From: an uncultured Collinsella sp.
Lineage (GTDB): Bacteria > Actinomycetota > Coriobacteriia > Coriobacteriales > Coriobacteriaceae
Direction: 5' to 3'
DNA: 34,895 nucleotides
NCBI GenBank assembly: GCA_937958315.1
Contig: CALFGH010000218.1
Location: forward strand, 1-34,895
In this document: positions 23,212 to 31,863 of the stretch, one piece after another
Numbering within the stretch: position 1 is the stretch's first letter
How the letters are laid out: each line of letters opens with the position of its first letter
Translations under genes and position numbers: made by a program
Notes under the pieces: generated by a model
Told to the model about the DNA's origin: nothing
Seen by the model: only the letters and a program-made list of their open reading frames with translations
Database searches by the model: none

Positions 23212-24696
23212 ATGAACACTATCCAGATCAATCCGGCCGACAACGTCATCGTTGCGCTGTCGCCGCTCGCCAAGGGTGCTGCCGTCGAGGTTCCCGGCGT
23301 GGGCGAGGTCGTTGCCGCGGAGGATATCCCGCAGGGCCACAAGATGGCCGTGCGCGCCATTGCAGCCGGTGAGGATGTCGTCAAGTACGGTCTTCCCATC
23401 GGTCACGTGACGAAGGACATTCAGCCCGGCCAGTGGCTGCACACGCACAACGTGAAGACCAACCTCTCGGGTGAGGTCGAGTACACCTACAATCCGACAC
23501 ATCCGGTCGTTGAGCCGGTCGAGGCCGAGACCTTTATGGGCTTCCGCCGTGCCGACGGTCGTGCCGCCACGCGCAATGAGCTTTGGATCATTCCCACCGT
23601 CGGTTGCGTCAACGAAGTCGCTCGTGCCATGTGCGAGCAGGCTCAGGACCTGGTCGAGGGCTCGTTGGAGGGCGTCTATTACTTCCCGCATCCGTTCGGT
23701 TGCTCACAGACCGGCGCCGACCATGCCCAGACCCGTCGTCTGCTGGTGGCGCTGTCGCGTCACGCAAACGCCGCGGGCGTGCTGTTCTTGTCGCTCGGTT
23801 GCGAGAACTGCACGCATCAGCAGGTGCTCGACGAGCTCGGTGACTTCGATCACGAGCGCGTTCGTTTTCTCACCTGCCAGGATGTAGCCGACGAGCAGAT
23901 CGAGGGCCACAAGATTCTGTCCGAGCTGGCTGACTTGGCCAAGCAGGCCAAGCGTGAGCCCATTCCGGCCTCCGAGCTGGTTATTGGTCTTAAGTGCGGC
24001 GGCTCTGACGGTCTTTCGGGCATTACCGCCAACCCCACGATCGGTCGCGTGAGCGATATGGTCGTCGCCCGTGGCGGCACGTCGGTGCTCACCGAAGTGC
24101 CCGAGATGTTTGGCGCGGAGAGCATCCTGCTCGATCGCTGCGAGAACGAGCAGGTCTTTGACGCCGCCTCTGACATGCTTAACGGTTTTAAGGATTACTT
24201 TATTAGCCATGGCGAGGTGGTCTACGAGAACCCGAGTCCCGGTAACAAGGACGGTGGCATCACCACGCTTGAGGACAAGAGTTGCGGCTGCGTGCAAAAG
24301 GGTGGCTCTGCACCCATCGTCGACGTGCTGCCGTATGCCGGTCAGGTCACCAAGCATGGCCTGAACATGCTGTGCGGCCCGGGCAACGACATGGTATCCA
24401 CCACGGCGTTGACGGCTGCTGGCTGCCACGTGATTCTGTTCTCGACTGGACGCGGCACGCCGTTTGGTGCACCGGCGCCCACCCTCAAGGTGTTCACCAA
24501 TCAGCGTCTGTGCGACCACAAGGCCAACTGGATGGACTTTAACGCCGGCGTGGTGGCTACGGGCGAGTGCACGCTCGATGAGGCCGCCGGAGACCTATAT
24601 CAGCTGGTACTGGATACAGCGAGCGGTAAGCTAACGAGTGCCGAGCGCCGCGGTTGCCACGAGATCAGTATCTGGAAAGACGGCGTCTGCCTGTAG
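23212..24696 (+). CDS. uxaA: Altronate dehydratase
   Basis: UxaA dehydrates D-altronate to 2-keto-3-deoxygluconate (KDG). The 494-residue protein has the N-terminal SAF-type domain (about 1-90: INPADNVIVALSPLAKG, GLPIGHVTKDI, WLHTHNVKTNL). The large C-terminal UxaA domain carries its cysteine motifs (PTVGCVNEVAR, SLGCENCTHQQ, GLKCGGSDGLSGITANP, KSCGCVQKGGSAPI). The full domain set and normal length suggest an active enzyme. It is the last gene of the uxa operon and is followed by a hairpin. Its product feeds kdgK and eda about 7.5 kb downstream on the other strand. Confidence 0.95.
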   Translation: MNTIQINPADNVIVALSPLAKGAAVEVPGVGEVVAAEDIPQGHKMAVRAIAAGEDVVKYGLPIGHVTKDIQPGQWLHTHNVKTNLSGEVEYTYNPTHPVVEPVEAETFMGFRRADGRAATRNELWIIPTVGCVNEVARAMCEQAQDLVEGSLEGVYYFPHPFGCSQTGADHAQTRRLLVALSRHANAAGVLFLSLGCENCTHQQVLDELGDFDHERVRFLTCQDVADEQIEGHKILSELADLAKQAKREPIPASELVIGLKCGGSDGLSGITANPTIGRVSDMVVARGGTSVLTEVPEMFGAESILLDRCENEQVFDAASDMLNGFKDYFISHGEVVYENPSPGNKDGGITTLEDKSCGCVQKGGSAPIVDVLPYAGQVTKHGLNMLCGPGNDMVSTTALTAAGCHVILFSTGRGTPFGAPAPTLKVFTNQRLCDHKANWMDFNAGVVATGECTLDEAAGDLYQLVLDTASGKLTSAERRGCHEISIWKDGVCL

Positions 24697-24698
24697 AG

Positions 24699-24731
24699 AG
24701 ATTCGCCATTCGTAGGGGTGGCGAATCTTTT
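24699..24731 (+). terminator. Probable terminator of the uxa operon
   Basis: A perfect 9-bp stem AGATTCGCC/GGCGAATCT with a 12-nt loop runs into TTTTG, 2 nt after the uxaA stop. The stem is only moderately GC-rich. Confidence 0.7.
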
Positions 24732-24903
24732 GATCTCGATGACGGGGCTGCACAGTGGCTCCGTGCGAGGGAAGGGTTGCTACTGCGCGTTTGTGAGATG
24801 CTTTTCGGTGCCCTTTTCCGCACTGTTGACGTATCTATGGTTATAAATTCGGGCAAATTGGTTTAAGAAGCCGATTTCGTCCAGGTCGATAGAGGGGAAT
24901 TGC

Positions 24904-26121
24904 GTGGCTATCCACATCGTTGAGGAAGCAAATCGCTGTCTGGGCTGCAAAAAGGCGTTCTGTCAAATAAAGGGCTGTCCGGTGCAGACGCCCATTCCGC
25001 AGGTTATCGACCTCTTTAAGCAGCGCCGTCTGCAAGAGGCGGGCGAGCTGCTGTTCCAGAACAATCCCATGAGCGCGGTCTGCTCCATGGTGTGCAACCA
25101 TTCGGGCCAGTGCGAGGGTGCTTGCATCCAGGGCCGCAAGGGCACACCCGTGCATTTCTCGAGCATCGAGAACTATATCTCGACAGCGTATTTGGATCGT
25201 AAGGAGTGGACGCCCGCACCGTCGTGCGGTAAACAGATTGCCGTGGTCGGTTCCGGTCCCGCTGGTATTACCGTGGCCATTAAGATGGCCCAGCTGGGCT
25301 GTGCCGTCACGGTATTTGAGCAGCGCCCCGAGATTGGCGGTGTGCTGGAGTACGGTATCCCCGAGTTCCGTCTGCCGCGCTCGCTCGTGCAAAAGTACCG
25401 CCACGTGATGTGCTCGCTCGGCGTGCGCGTGCGTCCGTCGACCATCATCGGCGGCGCGCTGCATATCGACGACCTGCTGCGCGACGGCTACGATGCGGTC
25501 TTTGTTGGTACCGGTACCTGGCGAGCTCGCAAGTTGGGTATTCCCGGCGAGTCGCGCGGCAACGTGCTGTTTGGTATCGATTATCTGGTCGATCTCACGA
25601 GCGTGGCAATCGGGCAGAACGTGGCGGTTATCGGTGCCGGCAATGTGGCCATGGATGTTGCCCGCACGGCCCTGCGCTCGGGTGCTCGCAAGGTCACCGT
25701 GTATGCCCGCTCGCGCCATATCTCGGCCATCGACGACGAGGTCGAGCTGACCGAGCTCGATGGTGCCGAGATTGTGTGCGGCAAGGCGATCTGTGCCATC
25801 GACGATAACGGTCCGGTCTTCGAGACGGCTATCTTTGACGAGGACAACAATGTGGTGGGCTACGAGGAAGAGCTCGACCACGTGTCCGCCGACACGGTTG
25901 TGATTGCGGCGTCTCAGGTGCCCAAGGACAAGCTCGTGCTTACAACGGGCGGTCTGGAGACCGACCATCGCGGCCTGCTTTCGGTCGACGAGCATGGCAT
26001 GACCACCGTGCCTGGCGTCTTTGCCGCCGGCGACGTGGTCAACGGCCCGCTCACCGTGGTCCACGCCGTAGCTGGTGCCAAACTCGCCGTCGAAGGCATG
26101 ACATCCTACCTGGGCCTCTAA
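24904..26121 (+). CDS. GltD-like FAD/iron-sulphur oxidoreductase
   Basis: A 405-residue flavoprotein like the small subunit of glutamate synthase and NfnB. The N-terminal ferredoxin-like part has two cysteine clusters (RCLGCKKAFCQIKGCP, 11-26; VCSMVCNHSGQCEGACIQG, about 59-77) for [4Fe-4S] centres. The FAD-binding VVGSGPAGI (about 114) and the NAD(P)-binding VIGAGNVAMDVA (about 243) follow, and the C-terminal DVVNGPLTVVHAV is typical. No gltB or NfnA partner is adjacent, so glutamate synthesis is not supported. It more likely passes electrons to another protein, perhaps the flavoenzyme encoded next. The GTG start follows AGAGGGG by about 6 nt. Confidence 0.85.
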   Translation: MAIHIVEEANRCLGCKKAFCQIKGCPVQTPIPQVIDLFKQRRLQEAGELLFQNNPMSAVCSMVCNHSGQCEGACIQGRKGTPVHFSSIENYISTAYLDRKEWTPAPSCGKQIAVVGSGPAGITVAIKMAQLGCAVTVFEQRPEIGGVLEYGIPEFRLPRSLVQKYRHVMCSLGVRVRPSTIIGGALHIDDLLRDGYDAVFVGTGTWRARKLGIPGESRGNVLFGIDYLVDLTSVAIGQNVAVIGAGNVAMDVARTALRSGARKVTVYARSRHISAIDDEVELTELDGAEIVCGKAICAIDDNGPVFETAIFDEDNNVVGYEEELDHVSADTVVIAASQVPKDKLVLTTGGLETDHRGLLSVDEHGMTTVPGVFAAGDVVNGPLTVVHAVAGAKLAVEGMTSYLGL

Positions 26122-26137
26122 CCCATCCCACCCATCA

Positions 26138-26207
26138 GTTGCGGTGAAATACGGACTGTTTTGGCTGTCAAAGGCCTCATCTACTCCGTATTCCACCGCA
26201 ACTTTTT
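26138..26207. repeat. Palindromic repeat, family B, copy 1 (terminator-like)
   Basis: The 18-nt arms GTTGCGGTGAAATACGGA (26138-26155) and 26185-26202 differ by one base and enclose a 29-nt loop; TTTTT follows. It lies 16 nt after the stop of the GltD-like gene and may terminate it. The left 23 nt (26139-26161) recur exactly, inverted, at 31813-31835. Confidence 0.82.
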
Positions 26208-26320
26208 GTGAGGGTCGGGATTGAAGGTGGGGAGTGCGAGCGAGTGCGAATGCGGCGGATACTGATACGATAGGTACGTTAGCAACTGCCGCCGAGCGGC
26301 TCAAACGAAAGGAAGCCTGT

Positions 26321-28270
26321 ATGGAGTCCTCCGCCTATCCGATGCTCTTTAGCCCGATCAAGGTCGGTACGACCGAGGTTAAGAACCGCGTCTTTATGCC
26401 GCCGGTATCTACCAACCTGGCCGATCACGGATATGTGACCGACGACTTGGTCGATCATTACCGTGCCCGTGCCAAGGGCGGCGTTGGCCTGATCATCACC
26501 GAGGTCGTGACGGTCGAGCCCACCTATACCTATCTGCCGGGTGACATGTGCTGCTACGACGACACGTTTATCCCTGGCTGGGAAAAGCTCGCCGCGGCCG
26601 TCCACGAGTATGGCTGCAAGATCATGCCGCAGCTCTTCCACCCCGCCTACATGGCCTTTAACATTCCGGGCACGCCGCGCTTGATCGCTCCGTCCTTTGT
26701 GGGCCCGTCCTATGCCCGCGAGGCACCGCGCCCCATCACGGTCGACGAGATTCACGAGCTCACGCATCAGTTTGGCGACGCTGCCGTGCGTATGCAGAAG
26801 GCTGGCGTCGATGGCGTCGAGGTCCATGCGGCGCACGCCCACGGCATGCTCGGCGGTTTTTTGACCCCGCTCTATAACAAGCGTACCGATGAGTACGGCG
26901 GCTCGCTCGACGCTCGTATGCGCTTCCTGCTCGAAGTCATCGCCGAGATTCGCGAGCGCTGCGGCAAGGACTTTATCATCGACGTCCGTATTTCGGGTGA
27001 CGAGTACACCGATGGCGGCCTGACCCTCAACGACATGATCTACGTCTCGCGTCGCCTGGAGAAGGCCGGCGTCGACATGATTCACGTGTCGGGCGGCACC
27101 ACCATCAAGCGCGGCTCCGCAATTCCCGCCGCCGGTACCCAGCAGGCCTCGCATGCCGCCTGCTCGCGCGAGATCAAAAAGCATGTCAACATTCCCGTCG
27201 CCACCGTCGGACGTATCAACGAGGCCTGGATCGCCGAGGAGCTGATCGAGGACGGCGCTGCCGACATCTGCATGATGGGCCGCGCCAATCTGTGCGATGC
27301 CGAGTTCTGCAATAAGGCCGCTGCCGGCAACGCCGACGACATCCGCCCCTGCATCGGCTGCCTGCGCTGCCTGAACGGCATTATGTTCGGCAAGCGCATC
27401 TCCTGTACCGTCAACCCGGACGTGGAGCGCGACGAGGCCGGCTACGAGCCTGCCGCCGAGGCCAAGAACGTGCTCGTTGTGGGCGCTGGTCCTGCGGGCA
27501 TGGAGGCAGCCTACATTGCCGCCAAGCGCGGCCACAACGTGGTGCTCGTTGACAAGCAGGATGAGCCGGGCGGCGAGATGCGCATCGCGGCCGTTCCGCC
27601 GGCAAAGCAGGAACTCACCCGCGTGATCAAGTATCAGTATCGTCGCCTGGCCGAGGCCGGCGTGAAGTGCGCATTTGGCACCGAGCTTACTGCCGAGGAC
27701 ATTCAACGCGACTACGCGGGCTACGAGGTTGTCCTGGCTTATGGCGCCGAGCCCATCGCTCCGGCCTTCATGCAGGGCTTTAAGCAGGTTATGACGGCTG
27801 ACGACCTGCTGGGTGGCAAGGCTTTCCCGGGCAAGAAGATCGTCATCGTGGGCGGCGGCACCGTCGGTTGCGAGACGGCAGATTACCTGGCCCCGCTGGT
27901 CAACGACCTGTCGCCGGCCAATCGCGATGTCACCGTCATCGAGATGACCAAGACACTCGCCGCCAACGAGGGTGGTGCCGGTCGCGCGGTGCTTATCACG
28001 CGCATGCTCTCCAAGGGCGTTCATGTGCTGACAGAGGCCAAGGTGACCGAGATTACCGAGGACACTATCAGCTACGAAAAGGACGGCGAGGTCCACACCA
28101 TCACCGGTGCCGATACGCTGGTGCTTGCCATGGGCTATCGTCCCAATACCAAGTTGGCCGACGACCTTGCCGCTGCCGGCGTTACCACCCACGTGCTGGG
28201 CGACGCCAACAAGTGCGGTAACATCCGCGATGCCATCGGCGACGGCTACAAGGTTGCCTGCGAGCTCTAG
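26321..28270 (+). CDS. NADH:flavin oxidoreductase, OYE/2,4-dienoyl-CoA reductase family
   Basis: A 649-residue multi-cofactor enzyme. An N-terminal FMN barrel of the old yellow enzyme family (about 1-335) shows VEVHAAHAHGMLGGFLTP and NKRTDEYGGS. A cysteine cluster CIGCLRCLNG...C (about 344-365) binds one [4Fe-4S]. FAD and NAD(P) domains follow (VLVVGAGPAGMEAAY, about 384; IVIVGGGTVGCETADYL, about 508). The architecture is that of FadH, trimethylamine dehydrogenase and BaiCD/BaiH, which reduce enoyl or enone double bonds. The substrate cannot be told here. The ATG at 26321 follows AAAGGAAG. Two iron-sulphur flavoproteins in a row suggest a shared electron path. Confidence 0.88.
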   Translation: MESSAYPMLFSPIKVGTTEVKNRVFMPPVSTNLADHGYVTDDLVDHYRARAKGGVGLIITEVVTVEPTYTYLPGDMCCYDDTFIPGWEKLAAAVHEYGCKIMPQLFHPAYMAFNIPGTPRLIAPSFVGPSYAREAPRPITVDEIHELTHQFGDAAVRMQKAGVDGVEVHAAHAHGMLGGFLTPLYNKRTDEYGGSLDARMRFLLEVIAEIRERCGKDFIIDVRISGDEYTDGGLTLNDMIYVSRRLEKAGVDMIHVSGGTTIKRGSAIPAAGTQQASHAACSREIKKHVNIPVATVGRINEAWIAEELIEDGAADICMMGRANLCDAEFCNKAAAGNADDIRPCIGCLRCLNGIMFGKRISCTVNPDVERDEAGYEPAAEAKNVLVVGAGPAGMEAAYIAAKRGHNVVLVDKQDEPGGEMRIAAVPPAKQELTRVIKYQYRRLAEAGVKCAFGTELTAEDIQRDYAGYEVVLAYGAEPIAPAFMQGFKQVMTADDLLGGKAFPGKKIVIVGGGTVGCETADYLAPLVNDLSPANRDVTVIEMTKTLAANEGGAGRAVLITRMLSKGVHVLTEAKVTEITEDTISYEKDGEVHTITGADTLVLAMGYRPNTKLADDLAAAGVTTHVLGDANKCGNIRDAIGDGYKVACEL

Positions 28271-28301
28271 TCAACCCCTTTGCACCAATCGATTGCAAAA
28301 A

Positions 28302-28339
28302 GCGGCGGCTGCCCTGTGTGCATGTTGGGCAGCCGCCGC
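28302..28339 (-). terminator. Bidirectional terminator between OYE gene and gntR remnant
   Basis: A perfect 13-bp stem GCGGCGGCTGCCC/GGGCAGCCGCCGC with a 12-nt loop. On the minus strand it is followed by TTTTTGC, a good intrinsic terminator for the gene remnant at 28374. On the plus strand the tail is CTGCGTTTTG, weaker but perhaps sufficient for the flavoenzyme gene. Confidence 0.8.
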
Positions 28340-28373
28340 CTGCGTTTTGCCAAAGAAAGATTATTGTCGGGCC

Positions 28374-28750
28374 CTAAATGCCTTTTGCTTCTGCTCCCTC
28401 CGCAATCATGTTGCGGTTATACACCAGGTGCAGATACATCGCGTCGTGCGCGGCGGTGGGATTGCGCGAGGCGATGGCGTCGGCCACATCGCGGTGCGTG
28501 CGGATAGTTTCCTCGACGAGCTTTTTGCCGGTCACGTCGATAAAGAGGGGGACGGATGCCTTGAGCACGCCCATCAGGCGGGGAACGACGAGGTTTCCGG
28601 AGCTCTCGGCAATGGCATTGTGGAACGCGGTGTCGGCGGCGGAGTAATCCTCACCGGCCTCGGCCAGGCGCTCGGATTCGTCGCAGAGCTCTTTGATACA
28701 GACGACCTGGTCGTTGGTTGCGTGCTCGGCCGCCATGCGTGCTATCTGCG
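28374..28750 (-). pseudogene. GntR-family regulator remnant (FCD domain only)
   Basis: The C-terminal 120 or so residues of a GntR regulator with an FCD ligand domain survive: PQIARMAAEHATNDQVV, AADTAFHNAIAESSGN, ETIRTHRDVADAIASRNPTAAHDAMYLHL. The upstream winged-helix DNA-binding domain is missing. The frame stays open to 28865, but the extra residues are simply antisense of the gntP remnant. Without its DNA-binding half it cannot act as a repressor. The break point is around 28745-28755. Confidence 0.82.
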
Positions 28751-28914
28751 GCGGTGCCACGGCCCTCTCGCACGTCAACGATGCCGGTTTTTGGATGTGC
28801 TCCTCGTTCCTGGAGATTGACGAGAAGACCACCCTCAAGTCCTGGACCGTTATGGAGACGCTCATCGGCCTTTCGGGTCTTGCCTGCGCCCTGGTGATTT
28901 CGTTCTTCGCCTAG
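28747..28914 (+). pseudogene. Gluconate permease (GntP family) 3' remnant
   Basis: About 55 codons encode the C-terminal end of a GntP-type sugar-acid permease: GGATALSHVNDAGFWM, then LKSWTVMETLIGLSGLACALVISFFA and stop. SHVNDAGFW and TLKSWTVMET are family hallmarks. About 400 upstream residues are missing, and the DNA before it is the antisense of the gntR remnant. The two genes were evidently divergent and lost their facing 5' ends in one deletion. The dehydratase starts 108 nt downstream, so gntP was probably its operon partner. Confidence 0.82.
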
Positions 28915-28978
28915 TTCGCGTAGCTAAACATCTTTCGCCGAGTGCATCGCTCGGTACCCATTTACACCTGTTCCATTA

Positions 28979-28991
28979 ACCAACGATTGGT
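28979..28991. promoter_or_regulatory. Candidate GntR-type operator before the dehydratase
   Basis: ACCAA-cga-TTGGT is a short perfect dyad, followed by GTACAACC and the palindrome GTTTAAAC (28998-29005). TTGGT/ACCAA halves occur in sites of sugar-acid GntR/FCD regulators such as UxuR and ExuR. The candidate ligand here is the intact GntR at 31063 or the former one at 28374. Confidence 0.35.
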
Positions 28992-29022
28992 ACAACCGTT
29001 TAAACCAAAAGAGGAGAACATC

Positions 29023-30801
29023 ATGGACGAGAAGACCAAGGCACAGATTCAGCAGGAGGCAGCCGACCTGGTTGCCAAGCTGCAGCCGCGTTCCGGCAAG
29101 TTCCGCACCATCAGCCCCGAGATGGACCCGCTGCGTCTGGGGTCTGGCTGGACCATCGAGGATCTGGACAAGCCGCAGGTCATTATCGAGTCGACGTTTG
29201 GCGACTCGCACCCGGGTTCTGCCGGCCTGTTTGAGCTGGTCGAGGAAGTCCGTGCCGGCGTTGCCGAGGCTGGCGGTCACGGTGCCCGTTACTTCTGCAC
29301 CGATATCTGCGACGGCGAGGCCCAGGGCCACGATGGCATCAACTACTCGCTGCCCAGCCGCGACATGATCGCCAACATGATCGAGATCCATGCCAAGGCC
29401 ACCCCGTTCGACGCCGGCGTCTTTGTCGCCAGCTGCGATAAGGGCCTGCCTGCGAACCTCATGGCCATGGGCCGCATCAACATCCCCTCCATCGTCGTTA
29501 CCGGCGGTGTCATGGATGCCGGTCCTGACCTGCTGACCCTGGAGCAGCTCGGCGCGATTTCTGCCCGCTACGAGCGCGGCGAGATCTCCCGCGAGGAGCT
29601 TGAGTTTGCCAAGCACAACGCATGCCCCAGCTGCGGCGCCTGCTCGTTTATGGGCACCGCGTCGACCATGCAGGTTACCGCCGAGGCCCTGGGCCTTATG
29701 CTCCCCGGCACGGCCCTGCTGCCCGCCACCAGCTCCGACCTGCGTGAGTTTGCGCGCGCGGCCGGCCGTCAGTCCGTGTGGCTCTCCGAGCACAACCTGT
29801 GCCCCCGCGACATCGTGACCAAGGGGTCCTTCGAGAACCTCATCATGGTCCACGGTGCCATTTCGGGCTCCACCAACTCGCTGCTGCATATCCCCGCGAT
29901 TGCCCGCGAGTTTGGCATCGAGATGTCCGCCGACGACTTCGATCGCCTGCACCGTGGCGCCCACTACCTGCTCAACGTTCGCCCCGCAGGTGAGTGGCCG
30001 GCGCAGTTCTTCTACTATGCGGGTGGCGTGCCGCGCATCATGGAGGAGATCAAGTCGATGCTTCACCTCGACGTTATGACCGTCACCGGCAAGACCCTCG
30101 GCGAAAACCTCGAGGACCTTAAGAACAACGGCTACTACGAGAAGTGCGGCCGCTACTTGGAGAAGTGGAACCTCAAGCGCGAAGACATTATTCGCCCGTT
30201 TGACCAGGCTTTTGGTACCGACGGCTCTATCGCCATCCTCCACGGCAACCTTGCCCCCGAGGGTGCCGTCGTCAAACACACGGTTGTTCCGCGCGAGATG
30301 TTCCGGGCCACGCTTAAGGCTCGCCCGTTCGATTGTGAGGAGGACGCTATCCACGCCGTCCTGACGCACGAGATCAAGCCCGGCGATGCCGTCATCATTC
30401 GTTATGAGGGCCCCAAGGGCTCCGGCATGCCCGAGATGTTCTACACCACCGAGGCTATCGCCAGCGACCCCGAGCTGGGCGCAAGCATTGCCCTGATCAC
30501 TGACGGCCGCTTCTCCGGCGCCTCCAAGGGCCCGGCTATCGGTCATGTTTCGCCCGAGGCTGCCGTGGGCGGCCCGATTGCCCTGATCGAGGAAGGTGAT
30601 CTGATCCAGATCAACATCCCCGAGCGCTCGCTGTCCATCGTGGGCATCGCCGGCAAGGAGATGGAGCCGGCTGAGGTCGACGCCGTCCTGGCCGAGCGCC
30701 GAGCCGCTTGGAAGCCCAAGACCAATCGCTATACCTCCGGCACGCTCAAGTTCTTTACCGAGCATGCAGTTTCCGCCATTCAGGGTGGCTACATGGAGTA
30801 G
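29023..30801 (+). CDS. IlvD/Edd-family sugar-acid dehydratase
   Basis: A 592-residue iron-sulphur dehydratase. Family features: STFGDSHPGSAGLFELVEEV (about 57-76), FCTDICDGEAQGHDGINYSL (about 91-110), cluster cysteines Cys138 (ASCDKGLPANLMAM) and the CPSCGAC group (201-207), then SGSTNSLLHIPAIA and ITDGRFSGASKGPAIGHVSPEA. The family includes dihydroxyacid dehydratase (IlvD), phosphogluconate dehydratase (Edd) and aldonate dehydratases. The neighbours are a lost GntP permease, GntR regulators and no ilv genes. This favours an aldonate such as gluconate or galactonate, giving KDG for kdgK/eda. IlvD remains possible. GAGGAG lies about 6 nt before the ATG at 29023. Confidence 0.85.
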   Translation: MDEKTKAQIQQEAADLVAKLQPRSGKFRTISPEMDPLRLGSGWTIEDLDKPQVIIESTFGDSHPGSAGLFELVEEVRAGVAEAGGHGARYFCTDICDGEAQGHDGINYSLPSRDMIANMIEIHAKATPFDAGVFVASCDKGLPANLMAMGRINIPSIVVTGGVMDAGPDLLTLEQLGAISARYERGEISREELEFAKHNACPSCGACSFMGTASTMQVTAEALGLMLPGTALLPATSSDLREFARAAGRQSVWLSEHNLCPRDIVTKGSFENLIMVHGAISGSTNSLLHIPAIAREFGIEMSADDFDRLHRGAHYLLNVRPAGEWPAQFFYYAGGVPRIMEEIKSMLHLDVMTVTGKTLGENLEDLKNNGYYEKCGRYLEKWNLKREDIIRPFDQAFGTDGSIAILHGNLAPEGAVVKHTVVPREMFRATLKARPFDCEEDAIHAVLTHEIKPGDAVIIRYEGPKGSGMPEMFYTTEAIASDPELGASIALITDGRFSGASKGPAIGHVSPEAAVGGPIALIEEGDLIQINIPERSLSIVGIAGKEMEPAEVDAVLAERRAAWKPKTNRYTSGTLKFFTEHAVSAIQGGYME

Positions 30802-30845
30802 CGCCCATGCGCATCAAATTTCTCCTCTCATAGATGCGCGGCACG

Positions 30846-30881
30846 AAAAGCTCCGAGCTTGCACGAGCTCGGAGCTTTTTT
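30846..30881 (+). terminator. Intrinsic terminator of the dehydratase gene
   Basis: A 14-bp perfect stem AAAAGCTCCGAGCT/AGCTCGGAGCTTTT has a 6-nt loop, followed by TT within a run of six T. It lies 44 nt after the stop. Confidence 0.92.
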
Positions 30882-31062
30882 GTTCAACCTTAGCTAAAAG
30901 CCTCGTCCCTAAATGACTGGTTGGAAGTTGCGCCGAATTGGGGATAGTTTGACGGCGCGGGTGTCGCCAGCGGCCCCTATTTCGCCGTAAATGAGGAGAT
31001 GGGGGATGCGATAGTATTACGTGGTGATATTCGACAAACCGTGGGCTTCATCCGAGGGCTTT

Positions 31063-31755
31063 ATGGAACAACACCAGCATTATCAGAGCCTGCAAGATCA
31101 GGCATACAACGCATTGCGCTCCAAGATCATCTATGCCGAGCTCAAGCCCGGCACGCGCCTTTCGGCGATTGGTCTGGAAAAAGAGACAGGAATCGGGCGT
31201 ACGCCCATTCGCGAATCCTTTGTGCGCCTGCGCGAGCAGGAGCTGGTCGAAACACGTCCCAAAAGCGGCACCTACGTTTCTAAGATCAGCATGGAACACG
31301 CCGAGAATGCCTGTTTCTTGCGCGAAAAGCTCGAAAGAAGCGTACTCATTAAATGTTGCTCGGCTGCTACGCCCGAGCAAAAGCAGCGGCTTGAGCAGAT
31401 TCTTGCCGAGTCCGAGTCGCTCGACCATGGCGAAACGCGTCGCTTTTTCGACCTGGACAACCTGTTCCATGAGACGTGTTTTGCGATTGCCGGCCGTCAC
31501 ATGTTGTGGGATTGGATGAAGAGCGTCAATACGCACTTTGAGCGATACAACTGGTTGCGTATGGTGTCGCAGGATCTGGACTGGGAGCCGATCCGTGGGC
31601 AGCATCGCCGGATTCTCGAGGCCATTAAGAAGGGCGATACCGACACGGCGAGCTATCTGGCAGAGACGCATTTGCATCTAATGCCCGAGGAGCAGGGTCC
31701 GGTTATTGCCTTGCATCCCGACTACTTTGAGCTGTCCAAAGACTCGGCCATCTAA
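31063..31755 (+). CDS. GntR-family (FCD) transcriptional regulator
   Basis: An intact 230-residue regulator. The N-terminal winged helix has SLQDQAYNALRSKIIYAELKPG, then LEKETGIGRTPIRESFVRL and ETRPKSGTYVSKI (about residues 8-73). The C-terminal FCD domain is helical (RRFFDLDNLFHETCFAIAGR, HRRILEAIKKGDTDTASYLAETHLHL), with likely metal-binding Asp/His residues. It lies just after the dehydratase, but behind a terminator, so it probably has its own promoter. It likely controls the dehydratase or other sugar-acid genes. ATG at 31063 follows GAGGG; an in-frame GTG at 31021 would add 14 residues not typical of the family. Confidence 0.87.
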   Translation: MEQHQHYQSLQDQAYNALRSKIIYAELKPGTRLSAIGLEKETGIGRTPIRESFVRLREQELVETRPKSGTYVSKISMEHAENACFLREKLERSVLIKCCSAATPEQKQRLEQILAESESLDHGETRRFFDLDNLFHETCFAIAGRHMLWDWMKSVNTHFERYNWLRMVSQDLDWEPIRGQHRRILEAIKKGDTDTASYLAETHLHLMPEEQGPVIALHPDYFELSKDSAI

Positions 31756-31772
31756 CTCGCCCCCTACATTAG

Positions 31773-31835
31773 TTGCGGTGAAATAGGGATTGTTTTGCGG
31801 CTCTGATGGTGTAAACAGTCCGTATTTCACCGCAA
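31773..31835. repeat. Palindromic repeat, family B, copy 2
   Basis: The 23-nt arms 31773-31795 (TTGCGGTGAAATAGGGAT...) and 31813-31835 differ at two positions around a 17-nt loop. The right arm is the exact reverse complement of 26139-26161. It begins 17 nt after the gntR stop. Confidence 0.85.
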
Positions 31836-31863
31836 GTGCCGGGGCACATCGGGGCACGAAAAC

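Noticed and set aside
24821..24848. Promoter TTGACG...TATAAA before the GltD-like gene
   Set aside because: The two boxes are only about 10 nt apart, too close for a sigma-70 type promoter, so I did not list it.
24904..26121. Glutamate synthase small subunit (gltD) as a firm call
   Set aside because: No gltB is nearby, and the protein is shorter than typical GltD; the family call is kept general.
28374..28865. 163-residue minus-strand protein as an intact gene
   Set aside because: Only residues from about 39 on match an FCD domain. The first part is antisense to the GntP tail, so this is a pseudogene frame.
29023..30801. Dihydroxyacid dehydratase (ilvD) as a firm call
   Set aside because: The family fits, but the neighbours are sugar-acid genes and a GntP remnant rather than branched-chain amino acid genes, so the substrate is left open.
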